NCBI GenBank assembly: GCA_002633025.1 | Contig: NMRB01001278.1 | Span: 17,789 to 81,788, forward strand | DNA from: Notospermus geniculatus | Lineage: Eukaryota; Nemertea; Pilidiophora; Heteronemertea; Lineidae | Direction: 5' to 3' | DNA length: 64,000 nt | Shown: one piece after another, positions 10,158 through 22,037 of the stretch | Layout of the letters: every line of letters starts with the position of its first letter | How positions within the stretch are numbered: position 1 is the first letter of the stretch | Made by a program: the position numbers and the translations under genes | The notes under the pieces: model-generated | What the model saw: the letters and a program-made list of their open reading frames with translations, nothing else | Databases searched by the model: none | Told to the model about the DNA's origin: nothing

Positions 10158-11411
10158 AGGTACTCTAGAGGGAACCCACGGATACCACGGATATTCGTCA
10201 GTTCAATATCTCAATCATAGGTGGCAGGTTGCAATAATAGTTTATAAATTTCTCGATAGATGGCGCGAATATGAAAGTATAAGTACGCATGCGCAGGTAC
10301 AAGGCAGAATCGCGGGAAATTCTATAAATAGCGCTGGGGAACACATGATCACGTCAGCCATGGAATTCCCAGCGTTAAAAATAGACACAAGTTATGAGGA
10401 GCTCAGAAAAGGTCAATCACAGCCAATCTCTTAACATTACATAATATCAATTGGGAAGTGTGCCAGTGCTGGCGATTTAGCGATGTTTATGATAAGGAAT
10501 TAAACCTGGTCATTGCATGGTTGAATGGCAAGGTACATGTAATTGGACCTTTGCCAGGGATTGCGCTAGGCTCCCTGCTTTGTGGTGTTTTTTATGTGTG
10601 TCTGAACCAAGGGTATTCATGTCTACCATGTATACTGAGCATAACATGTGTGATGTTGAATCTCCTTTGTACGGTGTTCGGTCTGCATGGACTGGGCATG
10701 GTTCGGTGCAAATGATGCCGTTCTATGGTGTTGCCCAAATTCCCGCCAATGAACACCCCTCCGAAACCGATGTCCCAAATTCAGCCCTTCAAGAAAACTA
10801 AGTGTCCATGAAAAAACAAAGCTTTATCATCAAGTTTCCCCCGAGAACTCGGTTAATGAAGTGTACAGTGCAGTGCTTCTGATTCGACGGGCGCTATATT
10901 AATATACACATCTGACCAATGCACAAATCTGACCAAGATTTTTATATTTCCAGTTAGTCCATTTCTCTCAAACCCCACTACATTCCTGTATAATCTATTT
11001 GGCACTCAGAGTTTCATAAACGTTACACTTTCCCTATGCTAGAAGCATTGAGAAAAATCTACTTCAGCTTTCCTTTGGCTCAAGTCCAACCCCAACATAA
11101 TGCCCCAACTGTGCAAACCACTGTGTACAATAAACCTGTGAGTATTCTGAGGTACATGTAATAGGATAATTATTCTAAATCTAATTGCATAATAGTAGTT
11201 TGTTCCGCCAGACCGTGGAGCTTTTCCATGAGGTGTATCTATTTTTAACGCTCGGAATTCCATGGCTGACGTGACATCATCATGGGTTCCCCTGAGCTAT
11301 TTATAGAATTTCCCGCGATTCTGCCCTGGACGTGCTTGACCAGTGGCGCCAACTGGTTGAAGCTAAATGGTACTCATAGTAGCCTAATAGCCGGTTCCCT
11401 CTAGAGTCCCT
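10158..11411. mobile_element. 1.25-kb non-autonomous element, TTAA-flanked, long TIRs
   Basis: The ends AGGTACTCTAGAGGGAACC and GGTTCCCTCTAGAGTCCCT are inverted. Further in, GCGGGAAATTCTATAAATAG mirrors CTATTTATAGAATTTCCCGC, and GCCATGGAATTCCCAGCGTT mirrors AACGCTCGGAATTCCATGGC, giving arms of about 250 bp. TTAA precedes it (10154-10157) and TTA follows. TTAA targets suit piggyBac- or Kolobok-type mobilisation. Confidence 0.8.
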
Positions 11412-11414
11412 TTA

Positions 11415-11756
11415 AGCTGTATTTACACGAGCTGATTTTGTCGTACGACAGAGTCGTATCAGATTTGTCGTACCGATTTGTCGTGATCGGCTAATCTGTT
11501 TACACGGGACGATTTATTCCCCGGATTTATTCATGCGTCCCTTAGGACCTCGAGTGTCATTAGATAGCCTTCATACACGTGATCTAATCTCGCTCCCTCA
11601 TTGGCCCAGTCCATATGACAAGCAGCCGATGTCGGGTGAAAATAGAACACCCGACTTCTGCACGCGATGTCGCACCGACAAAAAAATAGTCTCGGAAGTC
11701 TAGTATACACGGTGCGTTTTTGTCGTACGTCTCTGTCAGCTCGTGTAAATACAGCT
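11415..11756. mobile_element. Harbinger-like MITE, TTA duplication
   Basis: The TIRs AGCTGTATTTACACGAGCTG and CAGCTCGTGTAAATACAGCT are near perfect. TTA at 11412-11414 and 11757-11759 is a 3-bp duplication, as for PIF/Harbinger. It directly abuts the 10158-11411 element. Confidence 0.8.
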
Positions 11757-12230
11757 TTAGAGATATGAGTAGGCCAAGGCCTATGTGGATTTGATTGTAG
11801 CGTCGATAACACTTTCTGAATTTTGGTTTTTGGCGAATTATTGGGCAAGAATATTGCAGCATCATGTTTTGTACATCCGCACTTTTATAGGCACGTTGTT
11901 GAGTGTCTGCAACCGACGCATTCGAATGTGTAGCCAGAAGAGAAAAACAAAAACGAAAGTCGTGTCAAACTCCCTGCAACTGACTCTAGTTTCCACTGCT
12001 GGTTAACAAAAAGGCCGGGACCTCTTTGATCAGTCTAACTCGCAAAAATAGTGCCAATGGCACTGTGCCCGCTTGGCTTGACAGCACAGTGGTAGGAATA
12101 TCTTAAGTACAAACACGCCAAATTGCCATATAAAAGTATTATGTCATGTATCGTCACTAGATAAAAAGTTGACGACCATCCGTCACTTTGTTTAGGAAGT
12201 CGAAATAAATAGTACTTTATGTTTTTTTTG
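11757..12230. other. No gene seen
   Basis: Intronic for gene C. No exon or matched repeat recognised. Confidence 0.4.
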
Positions 12231-12852
12231 TTTTGCCCCCCCCCCCCGTGGCAAAGTCAAGACTTCGCCGAAATTCTGTGTGTGAGTTGCTATAGCCTAG
12301 AGGTAGATAATGTGCAAAGTTTCAAAGGAATAGCTGAAACCATTACAACAAGTGTCAACTTCGTAACTTCAGACGAACTTTGCCTCTTTGACCTTGAAAA
12401 GGAGGCCAAATTAAAAACTGGTGCACTATGTTATGTATCCTTATTAGATATACCCATGATAGAAATTTGACGAAGATCCGTCTCCTAGTTAGGGAGAAAG
12501 AGCACTTTAGGTGATTTTGGTTTTGGCCCCTACTGGCAATGTCAAGAATCAGATTTCACCGAAATGTTGTCTGTTTGCTATACCCTAGAGGTACATGTAC
12601 GTGTGTACAAAGTTTCAACATGACAACTCAAACCATTATCAAAATATAGCCCTTTGAAATTTTTGCACAAAACGCCCCCAGTAGGCCATAATATGACTCC
12701 AACGATGCTCAAAATCCAACTCGACCTAGATCTTAGGTCATACACATACTCACCAAACCGATTCGTAAACAAGAAATGTTTTAAAAAAAACATAGGGCGG
12801 TGGTGTTTGAATTTCCTGACTGGTTTGCTATTTTGTTGGGCGGGATTTTGGG
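12231..12852. repeat. 0.6-kb repeat, copy 1
   Basis: From the C-run with CGTGGCAAAGTCAAGACTTC to GGCGGGATTTTGGGAC. It appears identical to 13885-14503, including silent positions; a third diverged partial copy follows at 14504-14960. Short open frames inside are shared only because the DNA is repeated. Confidence 0.85.
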
Positions 12853-13015
12853 ACGTGACTTGATTGACCAGTTGATCGTGCCATTAGGCCCACATGATTA
12901 TGACGATGCGAGGACTTCGAACTGGAAAGACAGCTGAGACCATTTTGAGAAATCATCAGTCAATATTCAGTACACAAATGTCATAGCCCGCTCCCCACGG
13001 AGCATGGCCATGCGT

Positions 13016-13215
13016 GAGAAACGGGAGGAAATTCGGAATTGACAAAACCACATAAGCCCATTTATAAATACGCATCCTGGGCTAATCTGGCGATGACTAC
13101 AGGGGTGCTGCATTATTAACGTCCGGCAATGTCATCAGAAGCATTTAAGTTGAAAAGGAAAACGCATCAACACACACGCTCATGTCATAGGCGAATTCCC
13201 TGTCAGTCCAATAAT
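13016..13215. repeat. Direct repeat, partner at 13640-13860
   Basis: CCACGGAGCATGGCCATGCG through GCGAATTCCCTGTC is repeated at 13640-13860 as CCACGGAGCATGGTCATGCG through GACGAATTCCCTATC, with indels. Not near-identical, so a true older duplication. Confidence 0.7.
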
Positions 13216-13884
13216 TGACGTGCATGCCAAAACTCAGTGACGTCGTTGCTAAGGTGAATCGGTTCTAGGCGACGCCCATGGCGTAGCCTAGAAGCACAGC
13301 GTCAACACCATTGGTGATGACGTCAAAACGTTGTGCGGTCAGATTGAGGTGGGATTGCACTCGATATACAGCAAGCCGTATGGACTATATTCGCTTTGTT
13401 TCCCCCGGGTTTTCAAGCCAATCCAGCTGCTGTCATTCAATAACTAACACAGGTAAGTGATTTTTTTTATTTTCATGCCCTCAGTTGTTTATACGGCCCA
13501 CTCAAACTTTGCATCGAGCAAAATGTGTATGACAAATTGACATGTATGAGTGAGACACTGATCATGACGCGATGACGTCAACTGAAGGCTATGTAAATTA
13601 CGCCTACAACAATACAAAAAATGTCCTGCATTCCTTCCACCAGGGCTCTCCACGGAGCATGGTCATGCGTGAGGAACGAGAGGACAATTCCGGGAATTGA
13701 CAAAAACACTAAAACGCATCCTGAGCTTGGATGCTGAATGAAACATGTCATCAGAAACATTATGCCAATACAGTTTCATAATTTCGTTGTACTGTTTTAT
13801 TAAGGTTGAAAAGAAAATGCATCAACACACAATACACATAGACGAATTCCCTATCGAATATTGACCTAAATTTCATTGTGNTTG

Positions 13885-14960
13885 CCCCCCCCCCCCGTGG
13901 CAAAGTCAAGACTTCGCCGAAATTCTGTGTGTGAGTTGCTATAGCCTAGAGGTAGATAATGTGCAAAGTTTCAAAGGAATAGCTGAAACCATTACAACAA
14001 GTGTCAACTTCGTAACTTCAGACGAACTTTGCCTCTTTGACCTTGAAAAGGAGGCCAAATTAAAAACTGGTGCACTATGTTATGTATCCTTATTAGATAT
14101 ACCCATGATAGAAATTTGACGAAGATCCGTCTCCTAGTTAGGGAGAAAGAGCACTTTAGGTGATTTTGGTTTTGGCCCCTACTGGCAATGTCAAGAATCA
14201 GATTTCACCGAAATGTTGTCTGTTTGCTATACCCTAGAGGTACATGTACGTGTGTACAAAGTTTCAACATGACAACTCAAACCATTATCAAAATATAGCC
14301 CTTTGAAATTTTTGCACAAAACGCCCCCAGTAGGCCATAATATGACTCCAACGATGCTCAAAATCCAACTCGACCTAGATCTTAGGTCATACACATACTC
14401 ACCAAACCGATTCGTAAACAAGAAATGTTTTAAAAAAAACATAGGGCGGTGGTGTTTGAATTTCCTGACTGGTTTGCTATTTTGTTGGGCGGGATTTTGG
14501 GACAGGAATAGTTGAAACCATTACAACAAGTGTCAACTTCGTAACTTCAGACGAACTTTGCCTCTTTGACCTTGAAAAGGAGGCCAAATTAAAAACTGGT
14601 GTACTATGTTATGTATCCTTATTAGATATGCCCATGATAAAAATTTGACGAAGATCCGTCTCCTAGTTAGGGAGAAAGAGCACTTTAGGTTATTTTGGTT
14701 TTGGCCCCTACTGGCAATGTCAAGAATCAGATTTCACCGAAATGTTGTCTGTTTGCTATACCCTAGAGGTACATGTACGTGTGTACAAAGTTTCAACATG
14801 ACAACTCAAACCATTATCAAAATATAGCCCTTTGAAATTTTTGCACAAAACGCCCCCAGTAGGCCAAAATATGACTCCAACGATGCTCAAAATCGAACTC
14901 GACCTAGATCTTAGGTCATACACATACTCACCAAACCGATTCGTAAAAAAAATAAGGGCG
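13885..14960. repeat. 0.6-kb repeat, copies 2 and 3 in tandem
   Basis: Copy 2 (13885-14503) begins four bases after an N at 13881. Copy 3 (14504-14960) re-enters the unit at AGGAATAGTTGAAACC and carries substitutions (GTACTATG, TTATTTTGG), ending in ACGGACGGACGGACGC. Copy 3 is genuine sequence; copy 2 versus copy 1 may reflect contig joining. Confidence 0.75.
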
Positions 14961-15209
14961 CTAGAACGCTAACAAACCAAACGTTTACGGACGGACGGAC
15001 GCTTTGTACCACCTTGCAACCATCATGCAACATTTTGCACAAGTGCTGCTTGAGATGTAGGCCTACGTCCTAACGCACGACAGACCACCACTCAATGACC
15101 CCAACCACAGCATAAGCCGTGCTTGGCCTTGCGGCCAAGCGGGCGAAAAAGTCATTTTTCGAAGCACTGCACTGCTGACCGACCGGTAAGTTAGAGATCC
15201 ATAACTTAC

Positions 15210-15246
15210 TTGGTTCAGTAGTAGTCGTCGTTGGTGGTATGTAACC
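15210..15246 (-). CDS. Gene C linker exon, Thr-rich
   Basis: A 37-base exon with acceptor TTCTTTCATTGCAG and donor GTAAGT. It reads GYIPPTTTTTEP. It starts in phase 0, matching the phase-0 end of the PAN exon (17492), and ends in phase 1, matching the CTLD exon (9748). A short Thr/Pro spacer between PAN and lectin modules is plausible and probably O-glycosylated. Both borders fit, so I trust it despite its size. Confidence 0.75.
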
Positions 15247-15570
15247 CTGCAATGAAAGAAAAACTTGACGTCGGGCACATTCCTCCGAATCTCGGCTCCA
15301 GTAATCCTGTACATTTTCACACTGTACATTTTCACGAGTTTAGCAGGACAGATGATGGTCTGGTGCCTGGTGGCAAAGCCGAGAACCACAGTAGATTCAC
15401 TTTATGCGCCAAATCGTGAGAAATCAGAAGTTTCGATTTGCATTTGTTTGTTTTCGTGTAAGATATTTTTATAAAGGTTTTGGAATCAAAAAATGAGTAG
15501 AATGGAGCAGCAGGGGAGCCAAGTAAACGACAGTAAAGATGCTGGGCCTGCGGAGGAAGCGAAACAAGTG

Positions 15571-15848
15571 CACAGAAAAAAAAAATCAACTCGAGTCTCA
15601 CTTTAGGGACAAAATGGTTCGAAATACTTTTTGACTCGAAATGAAACAGAAAATATTTCGGCCCGAGAGAAAATATTTCGGGTTGAGATACTGACAGTCT
15701 CGATCTGAGAGAAAATATTTCAGGCCGAGATGTCATTGTCTCGCGCCGAAATATTTTCTGTTTCATTTTGAGTCAAAAAGTGTTTCGAACCATTTTGTCC
15801 CTAAAGTGAGACTCTGAGTCTCCACTCGAGTTGATTTTTTTTTCTGTG
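15571..15848. mobile_element. Palindromic MITE, about 280 bp
   Basis: The ends CACAGAAAAAAAAAATCAAC and GTTGATTTTTTTTTCTGTG enclose inverted GGGACAAAATGGTTCGAAAT and GAAACAGAAAATATTTCGGC arms. It lies in the gene C intron. Its open frame on the minus strand is an artefact of the palindrome. Confidence 0.8.
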
Positions 15849-15964
15849 TGAGTAGTGACACCCGGCCGCCCGTGTATGTAGTCCGGCGGCCCAGTCTTGG
15901 AACAACCAGGAAAGAGTCTGCAGAGGAACGGCAATAGTTGCGGTGTGTTCATCTGATTTGACAC

Positions 15965-16606
15965 CAGCTAGTGTACAAGAAGGATGTGCTTAACGCTCCT
16001 CTACTCCTCTACAGACCACACATTTCCGACAGCACACTCACAAGCAAATACTTGGTAACTAAAAATTTACATTAAGCTCCAGAAATTCATGCGGAATATA
16101 TGTAAAGAATGCGGATAAAGGTTTGAGTGCTCTGCTCACGTTCCCAACAATGGTAACATTGCCGCTGTGTTGCTGTTTCATTCGAAGAAACTTATAGTAT
16201 GGACTTTATTGGAATATACATGTATATGACTGGAAAACATGGTGTTAAATTAAAATATGAACTTGACAAATCAGCGTCCGCTCAGACTAGCCGCTAGGAT
16301 CCGGTGTAACGTTTTTCAGTGAGGCCTCTGTGCCAGTGTGACATTACAATAGATTGACGGAATAAGCGGCGACTTGACAATGAGCGACACGGGGAGAAAC
16401 AGTAGGTCTGTGTCCTGGTGTGTTCCAAACAATGGGAATCACACAGAAAAATGAGCGCACAGAAAGACGTTACACAAGGACCAAACTTTGTACTCGCATC
16501 ACATAAACAAGGGTGAGCATTAAATTCGTCATATATAAAATTATCCTTGTGTTTGAGAGAATTTTGTTAAGTCCATAAAAACAGCAAGTTCCTTCGACAT
16601 AATAGC
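15965..16606. other. Gene C intron; dispersed repeat at 16320-16500
   Basis: The block around GACGGAATAAGCGGCGACTT and GTGTTCCAAACAATGGGAAT recurs at 33040-33180 (GGCGGAATAAGCTGCCACTT, GTTTCCCAAACAATAAGGGG). No exon seen. Confidence 0.55.
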
Positions 16607-16712
16607 GAGGTTTCGGAATTAGGCCATACGACAACGTTTATCTATTGTTTGAATACACCCACGCAATAGATAAACGTCGTCGTAGCGCCTAACCGGGCGC
16701 TTGCGAAACCTC
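16607..16712. mobile_element. Short palindromic MITE
   Basis: GAGGTTTCGGAATTAGGC mirrors GCGCTTGCGAAACCTC, with ACGTTTATCTATTG mirrored by CAATAGATAAACGT at the centre. A relative lies near 48680-48730 (GGTAGATAAACG, GGGCGATTGCGAAAACTC). Confidence 0.65.
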
Positions 16713-17056
16713 ATTAATTTTGGCTAACTCCCCGTCGTCGAACTTCGGCTTATCTCGTAAAAACAGTGATGGCTGCCGGTCGGGGTATTGTCTGCCCTGT
16801 CCAAAAATTATGAAAGATATCCCGACGGCAGGTACAGATAAAACCAAAACTTCACAAACGAGCTTATGAATCGTTGATGTCCTTCCTGCTTGGCAAAGTG
16901 GCCCGTTTGCAGACTAATGCAGTGGTGATACTGGCAGCCAGATTACTCGACCACCTGTCAAAGGTAGTCAGGCGAATCAAGCGTGTCACTTTATTTCCAT
17001 GACCGTTAATCACTGTAAGCTGATGTTTGACGGTTTCTGAGCTGTAACGTCTGCAG
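16713..17056. other. Gene C intron, no feature seen
   Basis: No exon, TIR or internal repeat recognised in this stretch. Confidence 0.4.
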
Positions 17057-17169
17057 GTAAAGTATAATTCGCGCTAACTTCAACATGGCAAAGTTCCAGG
17101 CTACTGACTTGTGCATATTTCCAAGCTTGGCACTTGTCCCATGTTGAAGTTAGGGTGAATTATACTTTA
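17057..17169. mobile_element. 113-bp palindromic MITE
   Basis: AAAGTATAATTCGCGCTAAC mirrors GTTAGGGTGAATTATACTTT; the CTTCAACATG/CATGTTGAAG arms continue the match. Confidence 0.75.
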
Positions 17170-17491
17170 GGCTTGGGTAGCCTGATTCAGAATTTTTTTT
17201 GAGTTTCGCAGTGACAACCAGAATACGAACCGTCGAGGAAGGCATGATTAAGGTCTTGTTTTGTTAGCTCAGCTATCCTATGTGAGCTGAGCTATTTATA
17301 TCGATACTAAATGGCTCATGTATGTCTTTCTGTGTTCGTGTCTGTTAAACTAGCGCATCGCCCATGGGCGACTTGTTACACTCTGCCAAGGTGCAGGATG
17401 ATTCATCTGCATGAAGTGGACACGAAGCCACATGTAAGTGACTTGTAGGGAAAAAAACAGCTACGTTCCTAAATGTGTTTGAAGTACTTAC

Positions 17492-17793
17492 CGGACAGCC
17501 ATCAGGTGCCCAATAGAAGGAGTCACTATCTGATACAACATGAAACAGATTTGCTGGATCTGTTGTCTTGTCGGATGAATTCAGCTCACACTCGCCAGTA
17601 CTTTTTTTCCAATTCAGCGAAGCGCATGAGGCGTCATTCAGACACTTTCTCGCACACGCCAAGTCCGATGTTGCCGTTTGCTTTGCGATTAGGCTGTTCA
17701 TGAGCTTTGCACCCTTGACACCGCATGCGACAAGTGATCGGAACGAGTCGTCACGCACAAACCAATGCTCAGCACCGCAATCAAGGACAAATC
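17492..17793 (-). CDS. Gene C exon: PAN/apple domain
   Basis: Acceptor CATATTTCAG and donor GTAAGT bound a 302-base exon that starts in phase 1 and ends in phase 0. It reads FVLDCGAEHWFVRDDSFRSL, then VACGVKGAKLMNS, SDLACARKCLNDASCASLNW and GECELNSS, and ends WAPDGCP. The C...C...C spacing around ARKCLNDASCASLNW is the PAN/apple core, an extracellular module for protein or glycan contacts. The next exon is the Thr-rich linker at 15210. The upstream exon should end in phase 1; a weak candidate is at 20294-20318. Confidence 0.85.
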
Positions 17794-17859
17794 CTGAAAT
17801 ATGAATGGATGGTTGTTTTTTTTCTCGTCATTTGTGATTTGTCACAAATTATCCGTTAA

Positions 17860-19616
17860 GGTGGCGGGGGTGACTAGCCCGGCGTATTTTCCCGCTGAAT
17901 ATGGAAATGACTTGAATGAATTTATTCATGGCCTCAACCGCAGTCGGTCACAATCATAGCCTGTTTCAATATTTGGCAAGTATAGTTTTTAGGCATGTTA
18001 CGCCCGGGATGGTATTGCGCAATACCTCTTTCATTAGGCCACACCGTTCCCTAACAATAGCTCTGTCGTCGATGATTTTTGAACAGACTTTATCCGAACG
18101 TGACCAACTCCACACGGCGTTCTTCATTACCATAACAAAGGGCTCGCGGGGAAAGTTGCGGACTTTCTCATAAATTTTCACGAGCAATTTCTTTTTTGTG
18201 CGTGGATCGATGGTCAATCTGATTTTGAATATGATCTGGAAAAAACTTCTTCTAAGGCTGTTCCAGCCCCGATTTTTGAATTTCAGAGGAAAACAGCAAA
18301 AATTATTCAATTTTCTGTTTTGACCTTTTTCAGGCCACTAATTAAGCAATTGCTAATTAGTTATTTCAATTTTGAAAAATCGGGCCTGGAACGACCATAG
18401 ACCTCGCCATGCTGCATCCATCACTACCTAAAATCCGGTCATTTGGAGCCGGCTGTACTTGTTATCGCCTCTAAAAACTTCATCTGGGACTTGCATTGTT
18501 CATGAATAAAGTTACATAATCAGTTAATTATTGTGCAGTTTCTCAATTCGGAGATCTGAAACAGTACATAAACTCACAAATTTCGTTGGCGAAATAAACT
18601 ACGGTCGTAACACATTCGTGCGATTAAATTTCAAACGGACCTCAATGGGGCTATCCAGAATATATTTCAACCTCTCGATAATAGGGGTCTCTACTGTACT
18701 ATAAGTTATACTATCCACTTTTTGTTCAGTGAGTTTCATTGTTTATCAGTTCTTTGGGAAGTTTGACCTTGACCTCTGACCTTGACCTTGACCTGTGATC
18801 ATCAGGGTTATTACATAATCGAAATTGGCATCCTAAATAACTTAAATATGGGTTTTATCAAACCTCCACTGCTACCAAAGACAGAGACATTTCAAATTAT
18901 CAAGTTTGACCTTGACCTGATCATCAAGGTCATTGCATAATCGAAATGGGCATGCTCAATAACCTAAGTGTGGGTGATATCATGTCTGTACCTCAACCAC
19001 GGGCAGAGATATTGCAAATTATCAAGTTTGAAAATCTCAAAATCTCATATCTCTATCACCCGGACACATGAGGCTGAGAATTTTACCAGTCCTGTCCTTG
19101 GATAAGCAGGCATGAATTTAGACTTGTTTCATGTTGATCAGTTGACAGTGTGGCAAGTAATCTCAAAATATCAAATTTCGTGATATCGAACGTCGATATC
19201 ACCATGACCCATACATCTCAGATCAAAAATAATCAGCTCATTTGATTTCTAGGGTATAAAAATATAAGGGTAGAACTTGTTTCTATTGCTCTGGGTGTTA
19301 GCTGGTTATAGGTCGGAGCAGATTTGTGCCATCACTAAGAGAGTGATGGACAAAACATCAAGTCTGATATGATGATTACGTCAATGATGGAGGCATCTGA
19401 GGTTGAAAACGATTAGATCACTTTTTCTGCCTGTTTCTGCCTGTAAGTGACGCTCATCTGTTTGATAACTCATTTTTAAGTTTCTGAACAGTCCACTTTC
19501 CATACTCTGACATGTTGCAAACAGTGACACTAGGACTTATAGTACAGCAGAGCGATCTGGAGGTTTAGTTTTCCCTGGATAGCCCCATTGGATGCGTTCA
19601 CTATCTCCCCGCCACC
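17860..19616. mobile_element. 1.76-kb TTAA-flanked element carrying a family X copy
   Basis: The ends GGTGGCGGGG and CCCCGCCACC are inverted, and TTAA flanks both sides (17856-17859 and 19617-19620). The interior holds a hairpin at 18255-18393 and, at about 18750-19440, a copy of family X (TTTGACCTTGACCTCTGACC; TCAAGTCTGATATGATGATT), also present at 42.9-45.2 kb and 58.0-58.9 kb. Confidence 0.75.
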
Positions 19617-19914
19617 TTAACTGGAGAAGAACGAAAACTGCATTCCCCATTATGTAATTGTTCACAAAGGCATTTATTTTTGATTTAGATTATATTAATG
19701 GAAAAAAGGAGTGGAAGATGAAGATTGGGAACCGGGGTGTACTTCATTTCTGTGTAACAACAGCCTTACCAGACCTACGGTTAAAAATTGCAAGCAAGGG
19801 GACAGGAGCTTGGGACGGGGGTTGGGGAAGCACTCTTGGTAGAGTACTCACAAGAGATAAGCGTCCCATAATGTTGGTATGGGGAATGAGATTGTCCCTT
19901 GGAGTTGTACTTAA

Positions 19915-20136
19915 AGGAAACAGTATGCGATCTCTTTAGCAATATTTTTACCGTCTATCAACGTAGTGGGAGCCATCTAGCGGCAGCAATACTAACTACA
20001 AAATATACCATTTCAAAATTTTCGTAGTACATCGCATCCATCCGCGGACAACGTAGTTAGTCCCTGGGGTTGGGGAGTGGCGCGCACGGCGATGGTGGCG
20101 CCGGCTGTTGAGGAAAAGTGACAATACCGGTCTCCT
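19915..20136. mobile_element. TTAA MITE family, copy 1
   Basis: TTAA (19911-19914) then AGGAAACAGTATGCGATC; the right end ACAATACCGGTCTCCT is followed by TTAC. Internal GCCATCTAGCGGCAGCAATA and GGCGCCGGCTGTTGAGG are shared with copies at 25496-25699 and 27370-27552. Confidence 0.75.
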
Positions 20137-20293
20137 TTACGTTGACTGACACCTGCATGTCATGCGTATACCTGACGCGCAGTGTGAGCTTCTTACTCCG
20201 CGACTCTAGTTAGGTCTCCAAAAATTCATGTCAAATATTTACCCACCGAAATGTTCCGTTCCATTGTCAACTAACATTCTTGTTAAAACTTAC

Positions 20294-20318
20294 CAGGCTC
20301 GATTGATTCGCTCAGCAT
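20294..20318 (-). CDS. Possible first coding exon of gene C
   Basis: The minus strand has AAACCATGCTGAGCG, an in-frame upstream TAA, and after 25 bases a strong donor GTAAGT. It would add MLSESIEP in phase 1, which fits the phase-1 start of the PAN exon. Against it: no signal peptide, although PAN and CTLD proteins are usually secreted, and no transcript evidence. Confidence 0.25.
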
Positions 20319-20792
20319 GGTTTGCAAAGGAAATTAATACAAATATTATGATCAGGAGTCTGATATGGATTATGGTGGCCGAGCAAAGGTTTCATTAAAC
20401 GAGGCGTAGCCGAGTCCGATATCATGATTGGACTATAACTTTTCTGCAATAATCAATCATTTACTACGTGCAAACAAATTGGAAAAAGAATGCGTGGGTT
20501 CAATTTTTATCTAACTCTCCCTATGAACGTTTCTCGTTGAGTATTCACCACGTTGCTTGCCTGTCTGAAGAGGCAATCTGCGTCAAAACTGAAGTGGATG
20601 AATGAGCGTGGAATGGTTTCCCTGTGGGTTAAAGAAATTCAATCTACACACACTGATCATAAGTATTGCAACATCGTTTCTTTATGGATTTCTTTTATGC
20701 CTTTACTGCTTTTACATTTATTTTCAAATATACCGTAGAGTCGGTTCTATAACATCAATGCACTATATGCCGACGTGCCGCCCCCGCCACCA
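20319..20792. other. No gene seen
   Basis: The stretch ATACCGTAGAGTCGGTTCTA near 20731 is repeated inverted at about 35529-35555. Confidence 0.4.
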
Positions 20793-20797
20793 GTTCC

Positions 20798-21025
20798 ACT
20801 GTGGTGATTCGTACACTGACAGGACGGCCGCATCGGGTATTTTACCCTTCCGGGACTCGTCTATCCTTGTTATTCATTGCCATATAGGTGACCCAGGTAC
20901 TTACATAATGCTCTTCCCATACCTTTCTGGCCACGAATAACAATTGATTGGATGAGTCAAATTCATACCGGAAGAGTAAGAATACAAATACGGTCGTCCT
21001 GTCGGTGTACGAATCACCACAGTGA
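20798..21025. mobile_element. 228-bp MITE, 5-bp target duplication
   Basis: CACTGTGGTGATTCGTACAC mirrors GTGTACGAATCACCACAGTG. AGTTC flanks both sides (20793-20797, 21026-21030). Confidence 0.8.
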
Positions 21026-21285
21026 GTTCATTACATTGTCAGAGCCAGGTGTAGTGTAAATGAATGTACCTGTAAACCAGTGCCCGGGTTACAATAGGTT
21101 CTATTGTATCCTGAATATTGGTTTTCCTCCTCGTGTGGCTTATTCCGTCCTACACAATAGGGTAGGGCACTGATTTATGGGGGGCAGTGAATTACGTTAC
21201 ACCTGTTTCCCGCCTGCATTGACCTGGTCAGTTTCTTGCGAATAAGACATGAGGTGGTGGGATATCACTAGGCCTATGTTGTCAG

Positions 21286-21600
21286 TCAAATGCCGCTGTA
21301 TACATGGTGAAATGGATCCCCATTCCATGAAACCCAATCCGTAATAGCGCCTAGTACTGACGGCCTATTCAAATCCCCGTCACGAATGTCAGTCTTGACC
21401 AACATGTGACCAGTACCAGTGTGGTGACTCAAATCTGAGGATACGCATTGTAAGAGCTTCCTGTCTAGCAGACGACACATTTTAGCTTAAAACAATTACC
21501 TATATCGTTTAAATAAAAGCGCATATGCAGGAACTAAAACCGTGGAGACGAAGAGACAGCTCTACCATAATGTTGGCATAAATGGGCTGTTGTATGCTGT
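21286..21600. repeat. Dispersed repeat, inverted copy at 35300-35480
   Basis: GCAGACGACACATTTTAGCT and GAAGAGACAGCTCTACCATA appear inverted at 35330-35420. The open frame here is therefore repeat-derived. Confidence 0.7.
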
Positions 21601-21679
21601 GGTGAAGCCATATGCACAAGAAAGGTGTGTTGAGACAAGTAAATTGCACTTTTTCAACTAAATAGGCATTGACCCCAAA

Positions 21680-21830
21680 TAGTGGGGGTCTTCGTTTTAT
21701 AGTTGGGTCTTCGGTTTATAGTAGTGGGGGTCTTCGTTTTATAGTTCAGGGTCTTCCATCTTCTGTCTTCAGTCTTCGATCTTCAGTCTTCGGTCTTCGA
21801 TCTTCGGTTTATAGACACCCGTCATTTAGT
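21680..21830 (+). repeat. GGTCTTCGTTTTATAG tandem repeat end
   Basis: Several GGTCTTCGTTTTATAG units are followed by a GATCTTCAGTCTTCGGTCTT array ending CGGTTTATAGACACCC. Copies: 24447-24635 (inverted) and 35196-35287. Probably the end of one mobile family. Confidence 0.7.
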
Positions 21831-22037
21831 AAGCCTGTCTCTATCAAATCTTCATCATCAGATGACTATGAGTATGAGTAAATATCAAAAAAGAAAGTAT
21901 TGGTCAAAATAGGATAGATAACAAGGAATTATTACTTGGGCCAGTTATAGAAAATTACTTCATCATGCACAGCAGGACATTTGGGTAATCTCTAAAAAAA
22001 TTAATGAAATCGAACCAAAAACCCAAGCCAATGGTTG

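Noticed and set aside
12219-12470. Conserved 62-83 codon frame also present at 13931-14119
   Set aside because: The DNA itself is duplicated; conservation of the frame is not independent evidence.
15332-15766. 144-codon minus frame
   Set aside because: It runs through a palindromic MITE (15571-15848); its EIFSL repeats mirror the inverted arms.
17966-18310. 114-codon minus frame
   Set aside because: It lies inside the TTAA element 17860-19616 and resembles no protein family.
20602-20940. 112-codon plus frame
   Set aside because: It crosses into the 20798-21025 MITE and has no family resemblance.
21286-21480. 64-codon minus frame as an exon of gene B or C
   Set aside because: The sequence recurs inverted at 35300-35480, so it is dispersed repeat.
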